DNA of 64,000 bases from CAVXSP01 sp963724645 (lineage in GTDB: Bacteria; Acidobacteriota; Vicinamibacteria; Vicinamibacterales; SCN-69-37): contig CAVRVJ010000003.1 in assembly GCA_963724645.1 (NCBI GenBank), positions 930,001-994,000 on the forward strand, in the 5' to 3' direction. The position numbers and the translations under genes were made by a program. Of this stretch, positions 8,905-16,829 are shown one piece after another; positions within the stretch are counted from its first letter, which is position 1; every line of letters begins with the position of its first letter. The notes beneath the pieces were generated by a model that worked only from the letters and a program-made list of their open reading frames with translations, made no database searches and was not told the DNA's origin.

Positions 8905-9849
8905 GTGGATTCGCCGATTGTCGGTCTTCACCACGTCACGGCCACCGTGAACGATGCCCAGGCCGATCTGACGTTCTACGCCGATTTCCTCGGCCTCCGA
9001 TTGTTGAAGAAGACCGTCAACTTCGACAATCACCACGTGTACCACTTCTACTACGGCGACGAGGGCGGAACCCCTGGAACGATCTGGACGACCTTTCCGT
9101 ACAAGGCGCATGGCGTACCAGTAGGCGCCAAGGGCGCCGGCCAGATCGGCGTGACCTCATTTTCTGTGCCGCGATCATCCTTGCCCTTCTGGAAGGACCG
9201 GCTGCGCGCCCAGGCGATACCGGTTCGCGATGTAGAGCCGCGGTTTGGCGAGGACTCGATCGCGTTCCCGGATCCCTCCGGCCTGGTCGTCGAGCTCATC
9301 GGCAACGATCGCGACGCGCGCAGTCCGCGTACGACAGCCGCGATTGGACCGAACGACGCTGTGCGGGGCCTGCACAGCGTGACCATGAATCTTCAAAATC
9401 CTGGACCTACCTTGGAGTTCATGACGAGCGTGCTGGGTTTCAGAGTCGTCAATGAGATAGACGGTCGAATCCGGCTGACGGTGAACGGAGACCAGCCCGG
9501 CCGGACCATGGAGATCGCCCACTCCCCGGCAATGGCCCGGGCCAGGAATGGCCTCGGCACCGTGCATCATGTTGCCATGGCCGTGCCGACGGCGGACGAT
9601 CAGCTGCGTATGCGCAAGGAACTGCTCGCGCTCGGCGTTCAGGTGACCCAGGTCATGGATCGACAGTACTTCACGTCGATCTACTTCCGCGAGCCCGGCG
9701 GCGTCCTGTTCGAGATCGCCACGGTGCCGCCAGGGTTCACGGTCGACGAGACGCTCGACGGCCTCGGCCGGGAATTGAAGCTGCCGCCATGGGAAGAGCC
9801 GAATCGATCTGAAATCGAGGCAGGACTGCCTCAGGTGAAGACGCCATAA
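8905..9849 (+). CDS. VOC-family ring-cleaving dioxygenase
   Basis: 314 residues with two vicinal-oxygen-chelate domains, about residues 1-140 and 150-290. Ligand-type motifs are GLHHVTATVNDAQADLTFY in the first repeat and GTVHHVAMAVPTADDQ plus GGVLFEIATVPPGF in the second; the two His-rich strands and the Glu of LFEIA form the expected metal triad. The closest known group is the MhqA/MhqO-type hydroquinone dioxygenases. The start is GTG at 8905 with a weak ribosome-binding site. The adjacent carboxylesterase resembles MhqD, the usual partner of this dioxygenase in quinone detoxification, and begins at the stop codon of this gene. Confidence 0.88.
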   Translation: MDSPIVGLHHVTATVNDAQADLTFYADFLGLRLLKKTVNFDNHHVYHFYYGDEGGTPGTIWTTFPYKAHGVPVGAKGAGQIGVTSFSVPRSSLPFWKDRLRAQAIPVRDVEPRFGEDSIAFPDPSGLVVELIGNDRDARSPRTTAAIGPNDAVRGLHSVTMNLQNPGPTLEFMTSVLGFRVVNEIDGRIRLTVNGDQPGRTMEIAHSPAMARARNGLGTVHHVAMAVPTADDQLRMRKELLALGVQVTQVMDRQYFTSIYFREPGGVLFEIATVPPGFTVDETLDGLGRELKLPPWEEPNRSEIEAGLPQVKTP

Positions 9850-10478
9850 CTTCTCGCGTCGGACAACCCGTCCTCGCGGCCGGTGCGGCACTCGGTGAGA
9901 GCCGCGGGGTCGTCATCATGGTGCACGGCAGGAACGCCGGGCCGCACGACATCCTCACGCTTGTTCCGGCGCTGGATCGCCCCGATTTCACCTATCTGGC
10001 GCCGGCAGCCGCGAATCGCACGTGGTATCCGTTCAGCTTTTTGACCGAGACAGCGAAGAACGAGCCGGATCTGTCCTCCGCGTTGGCCGCCGTTCACGCG
10101 CTCGTCGACGACACCATTGCTCGAGGCATCCCGCAGGATCGGATCGTGCTGCTCGGCTTTTCACAGGGCGCGTGCCTGGCGGCGGAATCCGCAGTGCGCC
10201 ATGCCGCCCGCTACGGCGGGATCCTCGTCTTCAGCGGAGGGTTGATCGGGCCGCCGGGGACGCAGTGGCGTTACCCGGGCTCGTTCGCCGGCACGCCGGT
10301 GTTTCTCGGCTGCAGCGATCAGGACTCGCATATCCCGAAATTCCGGGTCGAGGAAAGCGCTGCGGTGTTTCGACACATGGGTGCGGACGTGACGGCGCGT
10401 CTGTATCCCGGTATGGGACACCTCGTGAGCGACGACGAGATCGCGTTCGCCCGAGAGGTTCTGGATAGACTGGGTTAG
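9846..10478 (+). CDS. Phospholipase/carboxylesterase (MhqD-like alpha/beta hydrolase)
   Basis: About 210 residues. The catalytic Ser lies in LLGFSQGACLAAE, the Asp in GCSDQDSHIP and the His in YPGMGHLVSDDE. Homologous sequence begins well before the first ATG (9918): GQPVLAAGAALGESRGVVIM is in frame and typical of the family's N-terminal strand. No ATG, GTG or TTG exists in this frame between the in-frame stop at 9810 and 9918. The only sensible start is the ATA at 9846-9848, which overlaps the VOC stop codon as ATAA and is preceded by AGGTGA. A single G-to-A change of an ATGA overlap would produce exactly this. Translation from 9918 would lose the first strand of the fold. Confidence 0.75.
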   Translation: MTSRVGQPVLAAGAALGESRGVVIMVHGRNAGPHDILTLVPALDRPDFTYLAPAAANRTWYPFSFLTETAKNEPDLSSALAAVHALVDDTIARGIPQDRIVLLGFSQGACLAAESAVRHAARYGGILVFSGGLIGPPGTQWRYPGSFAGTPVFLGCSDQDSHIPKFRVEESAAVFRHMGADVTARLYPGMGHLVSDDEIAFAREVLDRLG

Positions 10479-10479
10479 T

Positions 10480-10498
10480 CCGTCCCCGGTCAGGACGG
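10480..10498. terminator. Small GC hairpin between convergent genes
   Basis: CCGTCC (10480-10485) can pair with GGACGG (10493-10498) across a seven-base loop. It lies in the 24-base gap between the stop of the esterase (10478) and the stop of the convergent glycosyltransferase gene (10503). There is no T-tract on either strand, so it is at best a weak terminator. Confidence 0.3.
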
Positions 10499-10502
10499 GC
10501 GA

Positions 10503-12008
10503 TCACTTCGCCGGCGCACCCGCGTCCAACGGCGCGATGCAGAACCCTCTGAAGAGGATGTCCCCGGGCTCGTTGCACAGACCGGCCGGCGTGACCGATA
10601 CCGCTTCGTCGCGGTGTTCCGCGGCCAGCCTCTGATACTCGGCAATCCGCACATAATCTGAGGACCCGAGCTTGATCCGTTCGCCAGACATGAAGTCGAC
10701 CACATACGCGGTCCAATAGGGCGCCTTGCCGAACCGCACGCCGCGGCTGAGCAGAAAATCGGTGAGCTGACGATACTCGTTGCGCGGAGGATTGGTCAGG
10801 TATTCCGCGAGCAAGCGACCATGATCGAACGCCGAGGCCAACGCCCACGAGAAGACGGCGGCCGCGGTGATCGCACGGAGCACCGGCCAGCGGCGCTGAC
10901 GCAAGAGCGCCCCGGCCGCGCCGACCGGCACCAGCAACGCGAGGAGCGTGTAGCGCAGCGTCGGGAAGTCCTCGACCTCGCATCCGACGAGTGCGTACGC
11001 AAGGGCTGACAGGACGCCGGTCATCACGAGCACGAACATGAGCCCGACTGATTCCCGCGGCCAGGGGCGCCAGGTCGCCGCCGCGACGAACACGGCCGCG
11101 AGACCAACGAACACGAGCGGGATGAGGGTCCATGCGTGGCCGACCTCGATGCCGCTTCGGACGTACCGCCAGAGCGGATCCGTGTGCCACCCAAACAGCG
11201 TCGCAAGATTCACCGTGGTCAACCAGCGAACGTTCGAGGGCCACAGCGCTGGTTGCCAGCACACGTGCGCGGACGCGCTGATGCCCGCTTCGAGCACGGA
11301 CCGCGCCTGCGTACTCGTCGTGCCGGGGCCCAGCAGGGCGGAAAACGGCCGGAGCCATTGAACGGCCCAGATGAGGCTCGCCGCGAGTCCCAGCGACAGG
11401 ACCCGCCGGCGGAGGGCCGCAGGGCTCGACAGCGATCGGCTGCTGATCTCCCACAGGACAATCGCGGCAAGGCCGTAGACGGTGAACTCGCGATTCAGAA
11501 TGCCGATCGCCGCCATCACACCAAACCAGGCCGGCCGTGCTCTGAGCATCCAGAGCAGCAGGACGTACAGGAATGGCTCGATATCCCCGCCCACCGCCTG
11601 GGTGAGCCGGCTCGCCGTCACCGTCGGCGCGAGGACGAAGAACAGGGACGCGGTCAGGGCCGCCGCGGGCGACAGGCCGCTCTCGCGCACGAGCAGACGG
11701 AGGAGCAGCAGGGCGACCGCCACGTTCATGGCCACCACAGGCAACTGGAGGACGGCAATCGAAGGTCCGAACACCAGGAACAGGGGAGCGGCCAGCCACG
11801 CTTCAACCGCCAGCATGTACGCCTGGCCGTAATACATCAGGGGGAACACCTTGGCCGACGCCAGGTGCATCGCCATAAGCCCCACCGTGGCCTCGTCAGA
11901 GTTGACGAACGATTGTTCCCACCACAGCCAGACGAAACTGCGGAAGACGACGAGCAGGACGGCGATGACGGCTGCGGCGCGAAGCGTGAGCGCGCGGTGG
12001 GGCAACAC
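10503..12008 (-). CDS. GT-C family membrane glycosyltransferase (PMT/GT39-like)
   Basis: 501 residues with about 9-10 hydrophobic spans. The first helix (LRAAAVIAVLLVVFRSFVWL) is followed by the characteristic first periplasmic loop: SDEATVGLMAMHLASAKVFP and YYGQAYMLAVEAWL. The acidic DE pair is where dolichyl/undecaprenyl-phosphate-sugar-dependent GT-C enzymes carry their catalytic acidic residues. A C-terminal soluble part contains RGVRFGKAPYWTAYVVDF. The likely role is transfer of a sugar from a lipid carrier at the outer face of the inner membrane; donor and acceptor are unknown. The start is GTG at 12006-12008. It follows the NagB-like gene on the same strand with 21 bases between them. 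Confidence 0.78.
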   Translation of the reverse strand: MLPHRALTLRAAAVIAVLLVVFRSFVWLWWEQSFVNSDEATVGLMAMHLASAKVFPLMYYGQAYMLAVEAWLAAPLFLVFGPSIAVLQLPVVAMNVAVALLLLRLLVRESGLSPAAALTASLFFVLAPTVTASRLTQAVGGDIEPFLYVLLLWMLRARPAWFGVMAAIGILNREFTVYGLAAIVLWEISSRSLSSPAALRRRVLSLGLAASLIWAVQWLRPFSALLGPGTTSTQARSVLEAGISASAHVCWQPALWPSNVRWLTTVNLATLFGWHTDPLWRYVRSGIEVGHAWTLIPLVFVGLAAVFVAAATWRPWPRESVGLMFVLVMTGVLSALAYALVGCEVEDFPTLRYTLLALLVPVGAAGALLRQRRWPVLRAITAAAVFSWALASAFDHGRLLAEYLTNPPRNEYRQLTDFLLSRGVRFGKAPYWTAYVVDFMSGERIKLGSSDYVRIAEYQRLAAEHRDEAVSVTPAGLCNEPGDILFRGFCIAPLDAGAPAK

Positions 12009-12029
12009 TCTGAGATCGGCCGCGTCGGC

Positions 12030-12960
12030 TCAGTGCATCTCCGCGTCGCAGGTGCCGATGCCGGGACGGAAGAAATTGAACTGCACGTTTGGATGATCGG
12101 CCAGGAGCGACATCGGCACCGCTGAGTCGGGCATCATTTGCGAGATCATCCACGACGTCAGCCGCATGCCGAATGGGTTGTCGTGCACGCCGGCGTGCCA
12201 GATCGAGACTTTCTCAGCCTTCCAGGTCTCGACCGGGCCGACGCTGGCCGCCTGCGTCGGCACCATCGAGACATTGCCTCCGCCCGACGTCCGCGCATTC
12301 TGAATGATCGTCATCGGATGAAGATCGACGATGCGCGTCGTCAGCGTGCGGTACTCGGCCGGCGACGGCGGCTGGTCCGCGAATTTCCCCGCCCGCGGCA
12401 GCGGGTCGTTGAACGCCCAGTGCTTCACCTCGCCCTGTCCGCCCTGCATGATCACGCATCGGACGTCGTCGTAACTCCTGGAGTACGCGTCCAAGTCGCC
12501 TGTGGGAAAGTGGAGGTTGGCGTCCGGCATCCGGAGCGTCGTGTCGATTCGATCGAAGCACATCTCCTTGTCGCACTTCGCAAACGACAGCGGATGCGTC
12601 ACGGGCACGGGCTTGCCGTTTTCCACCCACTCGTCCATGCCCCAGAAATGCGCATGGTGCAGTTTCAGGCCGAGCGTGTTGACGATTCTGGCGACAAGCG
12701 GCAATTGCTCGGTCGGGCCGATCGGTCCGCAGATGCCGGAGGGCCGACTCGGGGTCGCCTGCGTCCACGCCTCAATGTATTCCAGCGCCTCGGCAAGATA
12801 GAAGTCTTCGAGCGTCTCGTAGAAGACGACCTTGAATCCGGGTCGCGACGAGATCCAGTAAATCTGACGCCTTCAACCGGGCGGCCTCCTGCAGGATCCT
12901 GGAGTCGAGCGTCGTGTAGTCCCACCAGCCCGGCGCGACTTTACTGATTGCCCGCGCCAC
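12030..12960 (-). pseudogene. NagB-like sugar-phosphate isomerase/deaminase, frameshifted
   Basis: About 310 codons in two frames. The N-terminus (VARAISKVAPGWWDYTTLDS, from GTG 12958-12960) shares a frame until about 12860, where one extra base moves the reading to the frame IYWISSRPGFKVVFYETLED. That frame continues to the end. The second part carries the NagB/GPI-type signature: GPIGPTEQLP, then HAHFWGMDEWVENG and THPLSFAKCDKEMC. This is comparable to the LDEY and HPQSY regions of glucosamine-6-phosphate deaminase. Position 12960 lies two bases after the stop of the TIM-barrel gene, so the pair forms an operon. The frame change could be a real mutation or a consensus error; all residues on both sides remain well conserved in pattern, which favours an error or very recent damage. 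Confidence 0.7.
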
Positions 12961-12962
12961 GC

Positions 12963-13817
12963 TCAGGCTCTCAGCTTCTTCCAGTTCGCCAGGCACTTCT
13001 CCGCGCGCTGGAGTTGCTCGTTCGCCGGGCCTTGTTCCTGCTCGACCAGGTAGTACTCGACGCCGCCTGTCGCTTCGACGGCCTGAAAGATCTTTGCCCA
13101 CGGGCGCGACCCCTTCGCCGAAAACGTCGCATATCCCGTCGCGGGCGCCCAATCCTTGCAGTGGACGCTCTTGATGCGTCCGGGATTCGCGTTGATCCAC
13201 GCGATCGGATCCTCGCCGACCTCGACACACGTGCCGACATCGAATTGCAGCACGACGTCCTTGACGGTGTTCTTGGCCAGGACATCCATCGGGCGCTGCC
13301 CCTCGACCGGTTTCCACTCGTTCTGGTGGTTGTGATACCCGCTGGCCATGCCAAGCGGCTTCAGTTTCTCGACCGCCGCGTTCAGGACGTTCGCCACGTT
13401 CTTCCATCCGTCGACCGTCGTCGGGTTTCCTGGCGGGCTCGCCATGATGAGGTAGCGGCTGCCGATGGTCTGGTTCAGGTCGATCGCCTTCTGAATCCCG
13501 CCGGGCGTGAAGGACTGCGCGCCGTTGTGCGTCGAATTGCACTGGATGCCGAGGTCATCCATCAGCTTGCGGACATCCTTCGCCATCTCCGGCGTCCACG
13601 AGTAGTACGGTGAGTAGAACTCGACGATCTTGTAGCCCATCTTCGCAACCGCCCGGACGGTGCTCATCAGATCCTTCGTCAGCTCGTCCCTGACGGTGTA
13701 CAGCTCGATGCCGGGAGGGATGTTCTTGTATTCCGCGGCCGAGGCCTTGAGGGCGAACGGCAGCGTTCCCGCCACGGCGAGAAACGTCCGGCGTGAAACA
13801 GTGAATGGTGACTGCAT
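12963..13817 (-). CDS. Tat-exported TIM-barrel sugar isomerase/epimerase-like protein
   Basis: 284 residues. The start MQSPFTVSRRTFLAVAGTLP is a twin-arginine signal (SRRTF), with cleavage near ASA about residue 28. The rest is a xylose-isomerase-like TIM barrel: GIELYTVRDELTKDLMSTVR, YKIVEFYSPYY, SGYHNHQNEWKP, VVLQFDVGTCVEVG and SVHCKDWAP. The His, Glu, Asp and Lys of the last three motifs sit where metal and substrate ligands lie in this family. Proteins of this kind act on keto- or aldo-sugars; some Bacteroidetes and planctomycete relatives act on 3-keto-glycosides. It is upstream of and nearly touches the NagB-like gene. A GTTAGC dyad lies just upstream of its start. Confidence 0.88.
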   Translation of the reverse strand: MQSPFTVSRRTFLAVAGTLPFALKASAAEYKNIPPGIELYTVRDELTKDLMSTVRAVAKMGYKIVEFYSPYYSWTPEMAKDVRKLMDDLGIQCNSTHNGAQSFTPGGIQKAIDLNQTIGSRYLIMASPPGNPTTVDGWKNVANVLNAAVEKLKPLGMASGYHNHQNEWKPVEGQRPMDVLAKNTVKDVVLQFDVGTCVEVGEDPIAWINANPGRIKSVHCKDWAPATGYATFSAKGSRPWAKIFQAVEATGGVEYYLVEQEQGPANEQLQRAEKCLANWKKLRA

Positions 13818-13825
13818 GCGCAGAA

Positions 13826-13844
13826 GTTAGCACAGGCGGCTAAC
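13826..13844. promoter_or_regulatory. Dyad GTTAGC-N7-GCTAAC upstream of TIM-barrel gene
   Basis: A perfect six-base inverted repeat with a seven-base spacer lies 9 bases upstream of the exported TIM-barrel gene's ATG (13817) and about 70 bases before the divergent gene at 13913. Size and position suit an operator or an mRNA stem near the ribosome-binding site. I saw no second copy in the window. Confidence 0.35.
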
Positions 13845-13912
13845 AGTTCCGCCACCCTGCCGTCTTTAGGCGTAAGATGGCACGAATACCACACACTCTG
13901 GAGACCGCAGCC

Positions 13913-15172
13913 ATGAAGAAACAGACCCGTTCGGTCCTGTTGCTGTGCGCAGTTCTGGCGACGGCTGTCGCTGCCGTCGGCGCGTCCCGCCTGGCAGGCT
14001 CGGAACTCACGGTCCACGAATGGGGCACATTCACGTCGGTGGCGGGCCCGGACGGCCAGTCCGTGAACTGGATGCCGCTTAGTGGCCCGCAGGACTTGCC
14101 CTGCTTCGTCACGACGCAGAATCCCAGTCTCCCGCAAGTGAAGGGTGTCGACGTCTATGGCCTGCTGGCGCGCATCCAGGCTGGACGAGGCGTGCCGATC
14201 ATTCCCGGCAACCCCCGCCAATTGCTCCCCCGATTGCGAGCCTGACCGCGAAGGTGCGCATGGAGACGCCGGTCCTGTACTTCTACGCGGCCGAGGAAAC
14301 CAGCGTCCACGTGCGCGTGGCGTTTCAGCAAGGTGTCATGAGCGAGTGGTATCCGCAGGCCTCGGTGCCTGCGCTGATTCACCACGCGCCCGCTCGCGAC
14401 GACCGTGGGCGCCATCGAATGGCCGGCAGTGCGGGTCTTGCCGGGAGCAAGACTCGTGTATCCGCAGGACGGCCGCAAGAGTCATTACTACGCCGCCCGG
14501 GACGTGGACGCCTCCCCGCTCCAGGTTGGCCGCAATCCGAGAAGTTTCTGTTCTATCGCGGGGTGGGTGACTTCCAGCCGTCGATTTCCGCGACGGTCGG
14601 CCAGAACGGCGAGGTCACCGCGACGATGCCGGCTTCGAACGCCTCGCCTGATCCTCTTCGAGAATCACAACGGGCGGGTCGGCTATCGCGTCGCGGACCA
14701 GACGGGCGTGCGCGTGACGCTGTCCCGTCCCTCGCTCGACGGCAGCGTCGATGCACTTCGCGCGGAGCTCGAGGCGATGCTCACCGCCGAAGGCCTTTAC
14801 CCCCGCGAAGCGAAAGCGATGGTCGAAACCTGGCGCGACTCCTGGTTCGAGGAAGGCACGCGGATCTTCTACGTGATGCCGAAGCCGGCCGTTGACGCGA
14901 GACTGCCGCTGACCGTCTCGCCGGCGCCATCGGATGTCGCACGCGTGTTCGTAGGACGTCTCGAGCTCATCACGCCGGAAATGAAAGACGATGTGGAGCG
15001 CGCGATCGTGAACAATGACCTCGACGCGCTCAACCGGTACGGCCGGTTCCTCGACACGGTCGCACAGCAGATCGTGGACCGCCCGTCGATATCGGCAAAT
15101 CCGGCGCGCCTGTCCAGCGCGCTGAAGGCTGTCGCGGCATCGCACGCGCCGAAGACGGCGTCGTGTCAGTAA
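13913..15172 (+). pseudogene. Unknown exported protein, four frame changes
   Basis: The gene starts MKKQTRSVLLLCAVLATAVA, a signal peptide, then GSELTVHEWGTFTSVAGPDG, a motif seen in uncharacterised acidobacterial and planctomycete exported proteins. The coding frame then changes near 14222 (to PIAPPIASLTAKVRMETPVL), near 14390 (to TVGAIEWPAVRVLPGARLVY), near 14530 (to QSEKFLFYRGVGDFQPSISA) and near 14640 (to LILFENHNGRVGYRVADQTG). It ends at TAA 15170-15172 after ALKAVAASHAPKTASCQ. Assembled across the shifts it would be about 420 residues with no membrane anchor beyond the signal. The function is unknown. The four indels in 430 bases are far denser than elsewhere and alternate in sign, which fits either a decaying gene or a poor consensus. 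Confidence 0.65.
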
Positions 15173-15190
15173 AGACTCTAATCCCGGAAG

Positions 15191-15262
15191 TCACTTGACT
15201 TGACGTGGTAGCGTCGCGCGCCTGTGAGCACACTGGCGTCGTCTGCCACGTCAAGTCAAGAG
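15191..15262. repeat. Palindromic repeat, copy B (best-preserved)
   Basis: About 72 bases. The left arm CTTGACTTGACGTGGTAG pairs with the right arm CTGCCACGTCAAGTCAAG almost without mismatch (one T/C difference). Inside are a GTCGCGCGCC segment and a partly complementary GGCGTCGTC segment. It lies in a 244-base gap between the frameshifted unknown gene and the Uma2 gene. The remainder of that gap (15263-15416) shows nothing I can name. Related copies are at 4122-4191 and 61341-61410. Confidence 0.75.
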
Positions 15263-15416
15263 AACTTGCAACCACCAATCCTTTACCGAGTTTCGGAAAC
15301 CGCGACACTCACGGAAGGACTGTCGAAAACAGTGGGGTCCGAGTCGGCCCGCGCTTTGCAGTACCGGCCCAGCATCGAATTGCTCGGCGTCCGAGTGCGA
15401 GGGAGTAGAATCGGCA

Positions 15417-15968
15417 GTGGCGGTCAATACGCAACTGATGACAGCGGAAGAACTGCTGCGGCTTCCCCGAGGCACCTGGCGATACGAACTCGTCAACGGG
15501 AAGCTGCGCCGCATGGCACCATCCGGGTTTACACACGGGACGGTTGCCGCCGAGATCGGAGCTCGGCTCACCACGTTCGTCCGGGAGCAAGGCCTAGGAC
15601 AAGTCTGCGCAGCCGAAACCGGGTTTTTCCTTCGCCGCGACCCAGACACCGTGCGCGCTCCAGACGCGGCGTTCGTCTCGACCGCGACGCTCGAGCGCGC
15701 ATCGCCTGCCGGTGGATTCTTCCCCGGCGCGCCGGACCTGGCGATCGAAGTCATCTCGCCTTCCGACACCCACACTAACGTCGAAGAAAAGGTCGCCGAA
15801 TGGCTCGCCGCCGGCACCAAGGTCGTCGTCGTCCTCGATCCGCGCCGGAAGGCCACCAGAATCTGCCGGCCTGGCGGTGAGGTCCTCACGCTCGGTCCCG
15901 CGGACACACTGTCGGTGGCCGATCTCCTCCCCGGCTGGTTGGTTCCGCTCAGCGAGATTTTCGGGTAG
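15417..15968 (+). CDS. Uma2-family restriction-endonuclease-like protein (DUF820)
   Basis: 183 residues, starting at GTG 15417. The family pattern is complete: MTAEELLRLPRGTWRYELVN, a hydrophobic PEDDEXK-like core with VRAPDAAFVSTATLER (Asp), GAPDLAIEVISPSD (Asp and Glu) and VEEKVAEWLAAGTKVVVVLD (Lys region). Uma2 proteins share a PD-(D/E)XK nuclease fold and are common as scattered paralogues in cyanobacteria, planctomycetes and acidobacteria; their biological role is not settled. It stands alone next to a palindromic repeat. No partner gene is visible. Confidence 0.88.
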   Translation: MAVNTQLMTAEELLRLPRGTWRYELVNGKLRRMAPSGFTHGTVAAEIGARLTTFVREQGLGQVCAAETGFFLRRDPDTVRAPDAAFVSTATLERASPAGGFFPGAPDLAIEVISPSDTHTNVEEKVAEWLAAGTKVVVVLDPRRKATRICRPGGEVLTLGPADTLSVADLLPGWLVPLSEIFG

Positions 15969-16022
15969 CCCTCGGCGTAGCTGTCTCAATAAACGATGCA
16001 CGCCCTCGTCGCGTTTTGGGGT

Positions 16023-16802
16023 TCATGCCTTGAATTGCGCGACTAACTTGGCCGTGCTCTGCGCGAGCACACCCGTGTCGGCCCCGACCGCGACAAACGA
16101 GAACCCCATCCCGAGGTAGCGCTGCGCGGCAGCCGTGTCCGCGGTCAGGATGCCGGCCGCCTTTCCCGCCGTTCGGATGCGCGCCACGGCATCCGCGATA
16201 GCCGCCTGGGGCTCCGGATCGCCGGGATTGCCGAGGTGTCCCAGATCAGCGGCCAGGTCACTCGGGCCGATGAAGATGCCGTCAACCCCGTCCGTGGCGG
16301 CGATCGCCTCGATCTCCCCGAGCGCACCGCGAGTCTCGATCTGCACGATCACACACATGTCCCGATTGGCCCGCTGCAGGTAGTCCATCTGACGTCCCCA
16401 CTGCGTCGCCCGGGTCGCGACGGCGACGCCTCGAACGCCAGCCGGAGGATACCGGGTCGCGGCCACCGCCCGCCGCGCCTCCCCGGCATTCTGGACAAAC
16501 GGGACGAGCAGAGACCGCACGCCCAGATCCAGAATCCGCTTGATCAGCACCGCATCGTTCCAGGCGCAGCGGACGACAGGCTCGGCCGTGCCGGTCGCCA
16601 TCGCCTGCAGTTGCGACAACAGACCCGGTATCTCGTTGGGCGCGTGCTCGGTGTCGAGCACGATCCAGTCGAATCCCGCGCCGCCGATGATTTCGGCGGC
16701 GATGTTGCTGCCGAGACCGCTCCACAACCCGATCTGCTGCGTCCCGGTCTGGAGCGCGGTCTTGAACGCGTTGCCGGACGAAGGAGGAGTATCAAAAGAC
16801 AT
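16023..16802 (-). CDS. HpaI/HpcH-family 2-keto acid aldolase
   Basis: 259 residues from ATG 16800-16802 (the in-frame start 21 bases upstream adds an unlikely leader). Class II pyruvate-aldolase landmarks are present: FDWIVLDTEHAP (His53), VVRCAWNDAV (Arg78), VIVQIETRGALGEIEAIAAT (metal Glu156) and DGIFIGPSDLAADLG (metal Asp182). Relatives include 2-keto-3-deoxyglucarate aldolase (GarL) and 4-hydroxy-2-oxoheptanedioate aldolase. It lies 27 bases downstream of an MFS transporter of the glucarate/galactarate type, which points to sugar-acid catabolism giving pyruvate and a C3 aldehyde. The exact substrate cannot be read from sequence. Confidence 0.9.
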   Translation of the reverse strand: MSFDTPPSSGNAFKTALQTGTQQIGLWSGLGSNIAAEIIGGAGFDWIVLDTEHAPNEIPGLLSQLQAMATGTAEPVVRCAWNDAVLIKRILDLGVRSLLVPFVQNAGEARRAVAATRYPPAGVRGVAVATRATQWGRQMDYLQRANRDMCVIVQIETRGALGEIEAIAATDGVDGIFIGPSDLAADLGHLGNPGDPEPQAAIADAVARIRTAGKAAGILTADTAAAQRYLGMGFSFVAVGADTGVLAQSTAKLVAQFKA

Positions 16803-16829
16803 GGCTGACGATCTTACTCTCAACGGCGG

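Noticed and set aside
15417..15968. Uma2 gene as part of a defence system
   Set aside because: No methyltransferase, helicase or other defence partner is adjacent; scattered Uma2 genes are common, so no system is claimed.
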